From NCBI RefSeq assembly GCF_030719295.1, contig NZ_CP120997.1:3352501-3416500 (forward strand): 64,000 nucleotides of DNA. Reading direction: 5' to 3'. Positions 44,811 through 53,754 of the stretch are shown here, in pieces (position 1 is the first letter of the stretch; every line of letters begins with the position of its first letter). Position numbers and translations under genes: made by a program. This stretch comes from Streptomyces sp. Mut1. Its GTDB lineage: Bacteria > Actinomycetota > Actinomycetes > Streptomycetales > Streptomycetaceae. Below the pieces are notes generated by a model, which was not told the DNA's origin, made no database searches, and saw only the letters and a list, made by a program, of their open reading frames with translations.

Positions 44811-45788
44811 CTACTTCTTGATCAGACCCTTCGACTGCAGGTATTCCCGGGCCACATCGGCGGGCTTGGCGCGCTCGGCGTCGACCTTGCGGTTCAGTTG
44901 TGCGAGGTCCTCGGTGGTGAGTGCGCCGGTGAGCCTGCCGAGTGCGTCGGCGATGTCCTGCGCTCCGGCGTCCTTGGCGTTGAGGACCGGAAGGACGTTG
45001 TCCGCGTTCTGGAGCTTCTTGTCGTCCTCCAGGAACACCAGGTCGTAGGTGTCCAGCACCGCGTCGGTCGTGGTGGTGAGAACGAGCTGGTCCTTGCCGT
45101 CCTTGACCGCCTGCTTGGACTGCGGGGTACCGACGCCCTTGGGGTCGATCCCGGTGACGTCGATGCCGTACGTCTTCTTCAGGCCGGGCGCGCAGAAGGG
45201 CCGCACCTCGCACTCGTCGCCCGCCGCGACCTTGACCGCGATCTTGGCGGCGCCGAGATCCGAAAGGGTCGTCAGCTTGTTCTTCTCGGCGAATTCCCTG
45301 GTGACCGCGAAGGCGTTCTGGTCGACGGCCTTCCCGGCCGGCAGCACCTTCAGCCCGCGCGGCTCGGCGAGCTTCTTCAGCGCGGCGACGGTGGCGGCGG
45401 TGTCGCCCGAGGCGACCGGCTTCGACTCGGCGGCCTTCGCCCCGTTCACCTTGGCGTTGAGGAATTCGGCGATCGTCGCGGCATATTCCGGTACGACGTC
45501 GATCTCGCCCTTCTCCAACGAAGGTTCGTAGAGTTCACGGTTCTTCACCGTGGTGACCGAGGTGCTGTACCCGGCGTCGCCGAGTATCTGCGCGTACAGC
45601 TCCGCGAGCACCTTGGACTCGGTGAAGGCCGCGGCGCCGACGACGAGCGAGCCCTTCTTGCCGGAGTCCTTGTCCCCGGCGGGGGCGCCCTTGTCGTTCT
45701 CCAGGCTGTCTCCGCCGCAGGCGGCGAGCGAGCCCGCCAGCGCGATGACGCCGACGACCGCGCCGGCCATACGTGAGGTCCTGCTCAT
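44811..45788 (-). CDS. Glycine betaine/choline-type ABC substrate-binding lipoprotein (OpuAC/OsmF-like)
   Basis: A 325-residue lipoprotein: signal peptide with lipobox SLAAC and Cys24, then a type II binding-protein fold of the quaternary-amine group (LVVGAAAFTESKVLAELYAQ, DVVPEYAATIAEFL, LVLTTTTDAVLDTYDLVFLEDD). Two cysteines (CEVRPFC) could form a disulfide. It captures osmoprotectants such as glycine betaine, choline or a related compound. It is the third gene after two permeases. The ATG at 45788 is preferred over the earlier start at 45827 because it begins the signal peptide. Confidence 0.92.
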   Translation of the reverse strand: MSRTSRMAGAVVGVIALAGSLAACGGDSLENDKGAPAGDKDSGKKGSLVVGAAAFTESKVLAELYAQILGDAGYSTSVTTVKNRELYEPSLEKGEIDVVPEYAATIAEFLNAKVNGAKAAESKPVASGDTAATVAALKKLAEPRGLKVLPAGKAVDQNAFAVTREFAEKNKLTTLSDLGAAKIAVKVAAGDECEVRPFCAPGLKKTYGIDVTGIDPKGVGTPQSKQAVKDGKDQLVLTTTTDAVLDTYDLVFLEDDKKLQNADNVLPVLNAKDAGAQDIADALGRLTGALTTEDLAQLNRKVDAERAKPADVAREYLQSKGLIKK

Positions 45789-45858
45789 GTTCTTCTCCGT
45801 CCACGGCGGCGAGGCCGTATGCGACAAGGGTTATGGGTTGGGTGGGCCGGCCGGGCAC

Positions 45859-46533
45859 TCATGCCGGCCTGCGGCGGCGCAGCGGGGACAGCAGGCGGTC
45901 GACGCCCACCAGGACCGCTTCCACCAGCAGGGCGAGCACGGCGACCAGCAGCGCCCCCGCGACCACCTGCGGGGTGTCGTACGTGTTGAAACCGGCGGTG
46001 ATGATGCGGCCGAGGCCGCCCTGACCGACCATGGCGGCGATCGTCGCCGTGGCCACCACCTGGACCGCGGCCGACCGCAGCCCGGTCATGATGAGCGGGT
46101 AGGCCAGCGGAAGCTCGACGCGCAGGAAGAGCTGCCCGCCCGACATCCCCATCCCGCGCGCGGCCTCCGCCACCGAACGGTCCACCTCGGTCATTCCGAC
46201 ATAGGCGTTGGTCAGCAGCGGCGGCACGGCGAACAGCACCAGGGCGATGATCGTCGGTATGTATCCCGCGTTGCGCAGCGGCGAGACCATGAAGAGGGCC
46301 AGGACCGCGAAGACGGGGATCGCCCGCCCCACATTGGCCAGGTTGACCGCGAGCGCGCCGCCCTTGCCCCGGTGGCCCAGGTAGAGCGCGACGGGCAGCG
46401 CGATGGCGCAGGACAGCGCGAGCGCCACCCCGCTGACGTACAGGTGCTCACCGAGCCGGTGGGCGACCCCGCTCTCCCCCGACCAGTTGGCGCCGGTGGT
46501 GAGCCAGGTCCAGGCCTCGCCGAGAACTCCCAT
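45859..46533 (-). CDS. ABC transporter permease (glycine betaine type), second
   Basis: A 224-residue inner-membrane permease with about five or six helices and the EAA loop EAARGMGMSGGQLFLRVELP before the conserved LAYPLIMTGLRSAAVQVVAT. Its ATG at 46533 follows the stop of the first permease by 2 bp. Two different permeases in one QAT transporter, as in OpuCB/OpuCD, fit the osmoprotectant family. Confidence 0.92.
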   Translation of the reverse strand: MGVLGEAWTWLTTGANWSGESGVAHRLGEHLYVSGVALALSCAIALPVALYLGHRGKGGALAVNLANVGRAIPVFAVLALFMVSPLRNAGYIPTIIALVLFAVPPLLTNAYVGMTEVDRSVAEAARGMGMSGGQLFLRVELPLAYPLIMTGLRSAAVQVVATATIAAMVGQGGLGRIITAGFNTYDTPQVVAGALLVAVLALLVEAVLVGVDRLLSPLRRRRPA

Positions 46534-46535
46534 GG

Positions 46536-47249
46536 TCAGACCGCCTTCACCGGGCCGGGCGCGCCCGCGCCGCCGTGCGTGGCGCGTATGCGGGTCCAGG
46601 GCGTCAGCAGCCGCTGGAGACCGAGCAGCAGCAGGTCGGCGACGACCGCGAGCAGTACACAGAGCACCGAGGCGGCCAGCACCTGGGCCTTGAAGAAGCT
46701 GGGCAGCGCGTCCTCGATGAGGTTGCCCAGGCCGCCCCGGCCGACGATCGAACCGACCGTCGTCAGCGCGACCGTGGACACCGTCGCGATGCGTATCCCC
46801 GCCATCAGCGCGGGCAGCGCGAGCGGCAGCTCCACCTCCCACAGCAGGCGGGCCGGTCCGTACCCCATGCCGTGCGCGGCCTCCTTCGCCTCCTGCGGGA
46901 CCGCTTCGAGACCGGCGAGGATGTTGCGCACGAGGATGGTCAGCGAATACAGCACGAGCCCGGTGACCACGAGCGCGGCCGAGAGGCCGAACACGGGCAG
47001 CAGGAGCGAGAACATCGCGAGGGACGGCACGGTGTAGAGCACCGTGGTCAGCCCGAGCACCGGTCCCGCGAACCGCCGGCTGCGGCGCGCGAGGAGCGCC
47101 AGCGGGAAGGCCACGGCCACCCCGATCGCGACCGAGACGACGGTGATCCAGATGTGCTGGACCGTCGCGTCCGTCAACTCCTGACTGCGGGAACGGAGAT
47201 ACTCCCCGCAGATCCAGTCGTTCGTCACCAGGCAGTTCTGTGCGGCCAT
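46536..47249 (-). CDS. ABC transporter permease (glycine betaine type), first
   Basis: A 237-residue permease with an N-terminal periplasmic Cys pair (AAQNCLVTNDWICG, Cys5 and Cys13), then about six helices and the EAA loop EAAHGMGYGPARLLWEVELP with VALTTVGSIVGRGGLGNLIE. The ATG at 47249 has a G-rich binding site upstream. It heads a three-gene operon with the second permease and the binding lipoprotein and is divergent from the ATPase gene, 131 bp away. Confidence 0.92.
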   Translation of the reverse strand: MAAQNCLVTNDWICGEYLRSRSQELTDATVQHIWITVVSVAIGVAVAFPLALLARRSRRFAGPVLGLTTVLYTVPSLAMFSLLLPVFGLSAALVVTGLVLYSLTILVRNILAGLEAVPQEAKEAAHGMGYGPARLLWEVELPLALPALMAGIRIATVSTVALTTVGSIVGRGGLGNLIEDALPSFFKAQVLAASVLCVLLAVVADLLLLGLQRLLTPWTRIRATHGGAGAPGPVKAV

Positions 47250-47380
47250 CCGTCCCCCCACCTCCCGATTGCCCACTCGTACTGATGCCGGGCGAGCTTA
47301 TCCTCGACCACTGACAATCGCCGAGGCCGTTGTATTCCAGCAACATGTCCTTCACAGAACACGCGCGACAATGGGGAACC

Positions 47381-48568
47381 ATGATCCGTTTCGAGCACGT
47401 CACCAAGCGGTATGCGGACGGCACCACCGCCGTCGACGACCTTTCCTTCGAGGTCGCCGAGGGTGAACTGGTCACGCTCGTCGGACCGTCGGGCTGCGGC
47501 AAGACGACCACCATGAAGATGGTGAACCGGCTGATCGAACCGACCGAGGGCCGGATATTCCTCGACGGGGACGACATATCCGCCATCGACCCCGTCCAAC
47601 TGCGCCGCCGTATCGGCTATGTGATCCAGCAGGTCGGCCTCTTCCCGCACAAGACGGTCCTGGAGAACACCGCCACCGTTCCCCATCTCCTCGGCTGGAA
47701 ACGCGGAAAGGGCCGGGCCCGCGCCGCCGAACTCCTCGATCTGGTCGGACTCGATCCTTCCGTTTATGGCGACCGATATCCGGAACAGCTGTCCGGTGGC
47801 CAGCGCCAGCGGGTCGGTGTGGCCCGGGCACTCGCCGCCGACCCGCCGGTCCTGCTGATGGACGAACCTTTCGGCGCCGTCGACCCGGTCGTGCGCGAGC
47901 ACCTTCAGAACGAATTCCTGAAACTCCAGGAACAGGTGCGCAAAACCATCCTGTTCGTCACGCACGACATCGAGGAAGCCGTCCGGCTCGGCGACCGCAT
48001 CGCCGTCTACGGACAGGGCTCGATCGAGCAGTTCGACTCCCCCGCCACCGTGCTCGGCGCCCCCGCCACCGGCTATGTGGCCGACTTCGTCGGCGCGGAC
48101 CGCGGCCTCAAGCGGCTCTCGGTCACCCCCGTCGAGGAGAGCGACCTCGACCATCCGCCGGTCGTCCACCTGGACGACCCGCTGGCCGCCGCGACCGAGC
48201 GGCTGCGCGCGGAAGGTGCCCGCTGGGCGGTGGTCCTGGACGGCGACGACCACCTGCACGGCTGGATTCCCGCCGACGACGCGCGCAGCGGGGGCAAGGG
48301 CACCGTCCGCGACCACGCCCGCCGGATGGAGGCGTGGCTTCCCCTCGGCGCCCCGCTGAAACAGGCCTTCGCCACCATGCTCCAGCACGACGCCGGCTGG
48401 ATCGCCGTCATCGACGAGGCGGGCGAGGGCCGGTTCCTGGGCGTGCTGACCCCCGCCCGTCTCCACGAGGCGCTGCGCCGCTCGGTCGGCGCGGACGGCC
48501 GCTCGGTCCCCCGCGCCGAGGTGGCCGTCGAGAGCGTGACGGGCGTGACGGAGACGTCGGCGGTCTGA
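47381..48568 (+). CDS. Glycine betaine-type ABC ATPase with C-terminal CBS domains
   Basis: A 395-residue ATPase: Walker A GPSGCGKTTTMKMVNRL (38-54), Q-loop VIQQVGLFPH, signature LSGGQRQRVGVARALAADPP, Walker B VLLMDEPFGAVDP, and H-loop FVTHDIEEA. Residues from about 245 on contain two CBS motifs (IPADDARSGGKGTV, and AFATMLQHDAGWIAVIDEAG to FLGVLTPARLHEAL), which in OpuA sense ionic strength and gate transport. It is transcribed away from the other transporter genes across a shared upstream region. Confidence 0.93.
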   Translation: MIRFEHVTKRYADGTTAVDDLSFEVAEGELVTLVGPSGCGKTTTMKMVNRLIEPTEGRIFLDGDDISAIDPVQLRRRIGYVIQQVGLFPHKTVLENTATVPHLLGWKRGKGRARAAELLDLVGLDPSVYGDRYPEQLSGGQRQRVGVARALAADPPVLLMDEPFGAVDPVVREHLQNEFLKLQEQVRKTILFVTHDIEEAVRLGDRIAVYGQGSIEQFDSPATVLGAPATGYVADFVGADRGLKRLSVTPVEESDLDHPPVVHLDDPLAAATERLRAEGARWAVVLDGDDHLHGWIPADDARSGGKGTVRDHARRMEAWLPLGAPLKQAFATMLQHDAGWIAVIDEAGEGRFLGVLTPARLHEALRRSVGADGRSVPRAEVAVESVTGVTETSAV

Positions 48569-48574
48569 GGCGAC

Positions 48575-48620
48575 GCGGGGGCCGCCACCCGTCCCGCGCG
48601 CCCGTCGCGCCGGCCCCCGC
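48575..48620 (+). terminator. Terminator after the ABC ATPase
   Basis: GCGGGGGCC / GGCCCCCGC arms with a 28-nt, itself GC-rich loop, 7 bp past the stop. Confidence 0.55.
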
Positions 48621-48682
48621 GCCCCGCACCCGCCCCCGCGTCGTCAGCCCCGCGGTCGTCCGCCGCGGCCCCGCCCGCCTCG

Positions 48683-49804
48683 TCAGCTCTCGCTGAGCCG
48701 GCTGCTCATCCACTCCAGGGCGGCCGGGATCTCCCGGCGCCAGGTGTTGAAGTTGTGCCCGCCGCTGTCCAGCACGATCGAGGACACCCGGGCCGGCTGC
48801 TTCACCTTGGCCAGGAACCGCCGTGTGTCGCGGTAGTTCGACTCGCCGTGGCGGGAGGTGGTCACCAGGAACGACGCGTCCGGCTGCGGCAGGTTGTCCA
48901 GCGTCCACAGCAGGTCGGCCCGGTGCCGCGCCGCCTCGTCGCCGTGGAAGAGGTCACCGGTCGTCGGGTCCTCGGCCGCCTTGTAGTACGCGGAGAGCCC
49001 CGCGCTCGCGGTGTACCTGTCCGGGTGGTGCAGCCCGATCTTCAGGGCGCAGTACCCGCCGGTCGAGTTGCCGATGATGCCCCAGTTGCGGGCGCTCCTG
49101 CCGACCCGGTACTCCGCCGAGACCGCCTGCGGCAGGTCCTGGGCGAAGAAGGTCTCCGTCTTCGGACCGCCCTTTATGTCCACGCACTCGGTGTCCCGGG
49201 GCGGCGCCAGCGTGGGCCGCAGCATGACCAGGATCATCGGCTGCGCCCGCCCGGCCCGCACCCGGTCGAGTGCCGTACGCGGATAGCGCAGCCCCTTGAT
49301 GAGGTTCTCCGAGGTGCCCGGGTACCCGGTGAGCACCACGACCGCCGGGAACTTCCGCCGCGCGTAGGCCTCCTGGAAGTACTCCGGCGGCAGATACACG
49401 TACGCCGAGCTCTCGATCCCCGAGTGCCGGCCCGCGATCACGACCTTGTCGATCCGGCCGCCCACGGCCGGCCGCGCACCGCCCGGCACGTCCGGCCGCT
49501 GCGTCCCCACCCGGACGATGTTCTTCGCGGCGAGCGTCCCGGCCGCGTGGTCGGTGACCACGCCCAGGTCCTGCTGGCGGCCGAGCAGGTCGGCCCAGGA
49601 GCCGTAGAAGAGGAAGGAGTTGTTGGCCAGCAGGCCGACGGTGGCGAACACCGCCACCTGGGTGGCCAGCAGCAACCCCACCCGCCCGAGCACCGCGGGG
49701 GCGCTGCGCCGGGCGAGCCTCGGCCAGCACCAGATCGTGAGGGTGAACAGCACGACGGCCAGCACGATCGCGAGGATCAGCACTGCCTTGCCCGTAAGGC
49801 CCAT
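48683..49804 (-). CDS. Membrane-anchored esterase D/antigen-85-like alpha/beta hydrolase
   Basis: A 373-residue protein. Two N-terminal membrane helices (about 7-25 and 40-59) anchor an extracellular alpha/beta-hydrolase. The nucleophile elbow GNSTGG gives Ser247; KFPAVVVLTGYPGTSENLIK forms the oxyanion region; a late SSIVLDSGGHNFNTW gives the catalytic His. The family includes mycolyltransferases and feruloyl or S-formylglutathione esterases; in Streptomyces, which lack mycolates, it may act on surface lipids or cell-wall esters. Divergent from an MprF/LysX-like gene. Confidence 0.85.
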   Translation of the reverse strand: MGLTGKAVLILAIVLAVVLFTLTIWCWPRLARRSAPAVLGRVGLLLATQVAVFATVGLLANNSFLFYGSWADLLGRQQDLGVVTDHAAGTLAAKNIVRVGTQRPDVPGGARPAVGGRIDKVVIAGRHSGIESSAYVYLPPEYFQEAYARRKFPAVVVLTGYPGTSENLIKGLRYPRTALDRVRAGRAQPMILVMLRPTLAPPRDTECVDIKGGPKTETFFAQDLPQAVSAEYRVGRSARNWGIIGNSTGGYCALKIGLHHPDRYTASAGLSAYYKAAEDPTTGDLFHGDEAARHRADLLWTLDNLPQPDASFLVTTSRHGESNYRDTRRFLAKVKQPARVSSIVLDSGGHNFNTWRREIPAALEWMSSRLSES

Positions 49805-49844
49805 GACCGGTGAACTTTCTGTAAGGAAATTTCCGGGTTGTGGG

Positions 49845-49870
49845 TGAACCCACGGCCCGGAAGCCTCGTC
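49845..49870 (+). promoter_or_regulatory. ECF-type promoter candidate upstream of the MprF/LysX-like gene
   Basis: TGAAC (49845-49849), 17-bp spacer, CGTC (49867-49870), similar to SigE promoters (GGAAC near -35, GTC near -10). A second candidate, GGAAC (49928) with GTCA (49950), would start inside the annotated gene. Assignment is from pattern only. Confidence 0.35.
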
Positions 49871-49943
49871 CTAGAGGTCGCACATCGTCCGCAGGGCTCC
49901 GGCCGCCGGACTCCAGGAATCTCTCGCGGAACCACGGGAAGCG

Positions 49944-51785
49944 ATGTCTGTCACGCTAGATGGGGATAAATCGGGATCGGTTCCGGATCGCGCACGTACG
50001 TTCGTGCGCGGACCGAGGCCCGAAGCCGTACCGGCGCTCGTCGGCACCGCCTGCGCGGCCGTCGGGCTGATCGACGTCACCGCCGGGGTGTTCCCCCGGT
50101 TCCGGCACAGCCGCATGCACAGCCTGGCCGAGGTGCTCCCCGGAGCCCTCGGCCCCTTCGCCGCGGCCCTCTCACTGAGCGCCGGCGTCCTGCTGCTGCT
50201 CCTCGCGCACGGCCTCAAGCGGCGCAAGCGGCGCGCCTGGCGGGCCGCCGTCGTACTGCTCCCGGCCGGAGCGCTGGCCCAGTTCTCCTACCGGCACTCG
50301 GTCCTCGGCACCCTCGTGTCACTGACGCTGTGTTACCTGCTGGTGCGCCACCGGAGTGAATTCGCCGCGCTCCCCGACCCGCGCAGCCGCTGGCGGGCCC
50401 TGGCCAACTTCGTGCTGCTCGGCGCGGGTTCGCTCGGACTCGGCCTGGTCATCGTCAGCGCCCACCCCCGCCGCCTCGTCGGCAGCCCCAGCATCGCCGA
50501 CCGCCTCCAGCACGTGCTGTACGGCCTGTTCGGCTTCGAGGGGCCCGTCGACTACGCGGGCGACACCTCCTGGACCGTGGCCTACTCGCTGGGCGCCCTC
50601 GGCCTGCTGACCGCCGTCACCACCATCTACCTGGCCTTCCGCCCCGAACACCCGGCCGCCCGCCTCACCGAGGACGACGAGGCCGGGCTGCGCGCCCTGC
50701 TGGAGCGGCACGGCGGCCGCGACTCGCTGGGCCACTTCGCGCTCCGCCGCGACAAGGCCGTGGTCTTCTCACCCAGCGGGAAGGCCGCCGTCTGCTACCG
50801 CGTGGTCTCCGGCGTGATGCTGGCCAGCGGCGACCCGATCGGTGACGTGGAGGCCTGGCCCGGCGCCATCGAACGCTTCATGGACGAGGCGCGGGCGCAC
50901 TCCTGGGCCCCGGCCGTCATGGGGTGCAGCGAGACCGGCGGCGAGGTCTGGACCCGCGAGACCGGCCTGGCCGCCCTCGAACTCGGCGACGAGGCGGTGG
51001 TGGACGTCGCGGATTTCTCCCTCGCCGGACGCGCGATGCGCAACGTACGCCAGATGGTCAAGCGCATCGAACGCGGCGGCTACGAGACCCGCGTCCGGCG
51101 CGTGGCCGACATCTCTGAGGCCGAGCTGGCCCGCATCCGCCGCGCCGCCGCCGACTGGCGCGGCACCGACACCGAACGCGGCTTCTCCATGGCGCTCGGC
51201 CGCATCGGCGACAGCGCCGACCAGGACTGCTTCGTCGCCACCGCCCACAAGGCCGACGAGCACGGCGCCGAGTCCCCCTACGGCGACCTGAAGGCCGTGC
51301 TCCACTTCGTGCCCTGGGGCACCGACGGCATGTCCCTCGACCTCATGCGCCGCGACCGGTCCGCCGACCCCGGGATGAACGAACTGCTCATCGTCGCCTC
51401 CCTCCAGGCCGCGCCCCGCCTGGGCATCACCCGGGTCTCGCTGAACTTCGCGATGTTCCGCTCCGCCCTGGCCCGCGGCGAGAAACTGGGCGCGGGACCG
51501 GTCCTGCGGGTCTGGCGCGGACTGCTGATCTTCCTCTCGCGCTGGTTCCAGATCGAGTCGCTGTACAAGTTCAACGCCAAGTTCCGCCCCCGCTGGGAGC
51601 CCCGTTTCGTGGTCTACCGCACCGCCCGCGACCTGCCCCGCATCTCGCTCGCCGCGATGCAGGCCGAGGGCTTCGTGAACTTCGCGCTGCCCCGCCCGCT
51701 GGCCCGCCGCCTCCCCGTCGGCCCCCGCCGCCCCTGCGCCCACGTACCGCCCCCGGCCGGCGGACAGGGCGCCCGCGCCGCGTAG
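49944..51785 (+). CDS. MprF/LysX-like phosphatidylglycerol lysyltransferase (DUF2156)
   Basis: A 613-residue protein. The N-terminal part has about six to seven membrane helices (residues 30-235), and the soluble C-terminal part (about 245-560) is a DUF2156 GNAT-like aminoacyl transferase (LGHFALRRDKAVVFSPSGKA, VVSGVMLASGDPIGDVEAWP, MSLDLMRRDRSADPGMNELL, LNFAMFRS). Such enzymes attach amino acids to phosphatidylglycerol and reduce surface charge. It has no lysyl-tRNA synthetase domain. The S. coelicolor equivalent is, from memory, a SigE target (SCO3397). ATG at 49944 is tentative, with little SD signal. Confidence 0.87.
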   Translation: MSVTLDGDKSGSVPDRARTFVRGPRPEAVPALVGTACAAVGLIDVTAGVFPRFRHSRMHSLAEVLPGALGPFAAALSLSAGVLLLLLAHGLKRRKRRAWRAAVVLLPAGALAQFSYRHSVLGTLVSLTLCYLLVRHRSEFAALPDPRSRWRALANFVLLGAGSLGLGLVIVSAHPRRLVGSPSIADRLQHVLYGLFGFEGPVDYAGDTSWTVAYSLGALGLLTAVTTIYLAFRPEHPAARLTEDDEAGLRALLERHGGRDSLGHFALRRDKAVVFSPSGKAAVCYRVVSGVMLASGDPIGDVEAWPGAIERFMDEARAHSWAPAVMGCSETGGEVWTRETGLAALELGDEAVVDVADFSLAGRAMRNVRQMVKRIERGGYETRVRRVADISEAELARIRRAAADWRGTDTERGFSMALGRIGDSADQDCFVATAHKADEHGAESPYGDLKAVLHFVPWGTDGMSLDLMRRDRSADPGMNELLIVASLQAAPRLGITRVSLNFAMFRSALARGEKLGAGPVLRVWRGLLIFLSRWFQIESLYKFNAKFRPRWEPRFVVYRTARDLPRISLAAMQAEGFVNFALPRPLARRLPVGPRRPCAHVPPPAGGQGARAA

Positions 51786-51848
51786 CCGCGGCCCGTACGG
51801 CCGTACCGCGCGGCGTATCAGCGGCCCGTACGGGCCTACGCTGGTCGT

Positions 51849-52706
51849 ATGAGTACGTTGCGTGGACGAGGCACGGTCGAGGGTCTGCCGGAGTGGGACC
51901 GCTGCGCGGTCATGGGCGTCGTCAATGTGACCCCCGACTCCTTCTCCGACGGGGGCCGCTGGTTCGACACCACGACGGCCGTCAAGCACGGCCTCGACCT
52001 GGTCGGCGAGGGCGCCGACCTGGTCGACGTCGGCGGCGAGTCGACCCGGCCGGGCGCCAGCCGGGTGGACGAGTCCGAGGAGCTGCGCCGGGTGATCCCG
52101 GTGGTCCGCGGCCTGGCGTCCGAAGGGGTCACGGTCTCCGTCGACACCATGCGGGCCCGCGTCGCCGAGCGGGCGATCGCCGCCGGCGCGGTCCTGGTCA
52201 ACGATGTGAGCGGCGGCCAGGCCGACCCGGACATGGTCCCGGTCGTCGCCGCGGCCGGTGCCCCCTTCGTCGTCATGCACTGGCGCGGCTTCAGCGAGTC
52301 GATGAACAGCCGGGCGGTGTACGGGGACGTGGTCGCCGAGGTCACCGCGGAGCTGCGGGCCCGGATGGACGCGGTGGTCGCCGGCGGGGTCGCCCCCGAG
52401 CGCCTCGTCATCGACCCCGGGCTCGGCTTCGCCAAGGACGCCGCCCACGACCTCGCGCTCCTCGCCCGGCTGGACGCGCTGCACGGCCTCGGCCGCCCCC
52501 TCCTGGTCGCCGCGTCCCGCAAGCGGTTCCTCGGCCACGTCCTGGCCGGCGAGGGCGCCCCGCCGCCCGCCCGCGAGCGCGACGCGGCCACTGCGGCCGT
52601 CTCCGCGCTCTCCGCCCGCGCCGGCGCCTGGGCCGTCCGTGTCCACGAGGTACGCGCCACCGCCGACGCCGTGCGGGTCGCCCGCGCCATCGAGGGAGCC
52701 GCGTGA
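51849..52706 (+). CDS. folP: Dihydropteroate synthase
   Basis: Joins 6-hydroxymethyl-dihydropterin pyrophosphate with p-aminobenzoate in folate synthesis; the target of sulfonamides. The 285-residue TIM barrel has MGVVNVTPDSFSDGGRW near residue 19, LVDVGGESTRPGA, VSVDTMRARVAERAI, VLVNDVSGGQ, and RLVIDPGLGFAKDAAHDLAL. It is the first gene of folP-NTF2-folB-folK, and its stop overlaps the next start (GTGA). Confidence 0.96.
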   Translation: MSTLRGRGTVEGLPEWDRCAVMGVVNVTPDSFSDGGRWFDTTTAVKHGLDLVGEGADLVDVGGESTRPGASRVDESEELRRVIPVVRGLASEGVTVSVDTMRARVAERAIAAGAVLVNDVSGGQADPDMVPVVAAAGAPFVVMHWRGFSESMNSRAVYGDVVAEVTAELRARMDAVVAGGVAPERLVIDPGLGFAKDAAHDLALLARLDALHGLGRPLLVAASRKRFLGHVLAGEGAPPPARERDAATAAVSALSARAGAWAVRVHEVRATADAVRVARAIEGAA

Positions 52707-53185
52707 GCGAGCCGAGGGACGACCACGCGGCGGCCGCCGCCGACATCGCCGCCGTCGAAGGGGCCAACACCGCCTTCTACGAGGCCCTGGAACAGGGCGA
52801 CCTCGAAGCGCTGACCGCGCTCTGGCTGCCCGGCGAGGACCTCACCGTCTCCTGCGTCCACCCCGGCTGGCCGGTGCTCAGCGGGCGCGGCGAGGTGCTG
52901 CGCAGCTACGCGCTGATCATGGCGAACACCGAGTACATCCAGTTCTTCCTGACCGACGTCGGCGTCTCCATGACCGGCGACACCGCCCTGGTGACGTGCA
53001 CCGAGAACATCCTCAGCGGCGGCCCCGCCGAAGAGGGCAGCTCGCTCGGCCCGCTCGTCGGGCAGCTCGTGGTCGCCACGAATGTGTTCCGCCGCACTCT
53101 GGACGGCTGGAAGCTCTGGTCGCACCACGGTTCGCCCGTACTGGCCGAAACCGGTGAGGAAGAGGACGAAGAGACCTCGTCCTGA
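52703..53185 (+). CDS. NTF2/SnoaL-like protein in the folate operon
   Basis: A 160-residue soluble protein of the nuclear-transport-factor-2-like fold (NTAFYEALEQGDLEALTALW, TVSCVHPGWPVLSGRGEVLR, WKLWSHHGSPV). GTG at 52703 overlaps the folP stop. NTF2-like folds bind small hydrophobic or pterin-like molecules, so a role in folate intermediates can be imagined, but nothing in the sequence shows catalysis. A 209-bp gap follows, longer than elsewhere in the cluster. Confidence 0.85.
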   Translation: MSEPRDDHAAAAADIAAVEGANTAFYEALEQGDLEALTALWLPGEDLTVSCVHPGWPVLSGRGEVLRSYALIMANTEYIQFFLTDVGVSMTGDTALVTCTENILSGGPAEEGSSLGPLVGQLVVATNVFRRTLDGWKLWSHHGSPVLAETGEEEDEETSS

Positions 53186-53394
53186 ACGACCCCCGCCCGA
53201 ATCGGGCACGAAAGACGGCCCACCGGGATTGGAACCGGCCGCATCGGGGTATCAGCGGCTATCTGTCCCGCGCCCGCATGCCCGGCCCCCGAGGGGAAAG
53301 GCTGTCGGTGCTCGCAGGTAGATTCGAAATCGGGCACCCGGCCGCCCGCACGCGGCCCCGAGCCCTACGACCAACGACAGCAGGAGTGATTCGC
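53186..53394. other. Intergenic region before folB
   Basis: A small palindrome GCCCGA-a-TCGGGC (53195-53207) lies 10 bp after the NTF2-like stop and may be a weak terminator. TAGATT at 53319-53324 resembles a housekeeping -10, but I see no fitting -35. folB and folK may thus have their own promoter. Confidence 0.4.
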
Positions 53395-53754
53395 GTGGAT
53401 CGTGTCGCGCTGCGCGGCCTCAAGGCCCGAGGGCACCATGGCGTCTTCCCCCGGGAACGGGAAGAAGGACAGACGTTCATCGTGGACCTGGTGCTGGGCC
53501 TCGACACCCGCCCCGCGGCAGCCGCCGACGACCTGACGAAGACCGTGCACTACGGCGTGGTCGCGGAAGAGGTCGTCGAAGTGGTCCAGGGCGATCCGGT
53601 CGACCTGATCGAGACGCTCGCCGAGCGCATCGCCCAGCAGTGCCTCAAGCACGACGGCGTCGAGGAGGTGGAGGTCGTGGTGCACAAGCCGGACGCGCCC
53701 ATCACCGTCCCGTTCGACGACGTCACCATCACCATCACCCGGAGCCGAGCATGA
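53395..53754 (+). CDS. folB: Dihydroneopterin aldolase
   Basis: Cleaves 7,8-dihydroneopterin to 6-hydroxymethyl-dihydropterin. The 119-residue length is typical. It has VALRGLKARGHHGVFPRERE (the HGV-x-x-xE motif), QTFIVDLVLG, VHYGVVAEEV, LIETLAERIAQQCL and VVVHKPDAPI. The GTG at 53395 has AGGAG 8 nt upstream. It overlaps folK by four bases. Confidence 0.95.
   Translation: MDRVALRGLKARGHHGVFPREREEGQTFIVDLVLGLDTRPAAAADDLTKTVHYGVVAEEVVEVVQGDPVDLIETLAERIAQQCLKHDGVEEVEVVVHKPDAPITVPFDDVTITITRSRA

Noticed and set aside
53215..53290. tRNA-like segment on the minus strand with GGTTCCAATCC resembling a T-loop
   Set aside because: The T-loop purine is wrong (C instead of R at position 57), stems do not close at standard lengths, and no acceptor arm pairs with it.
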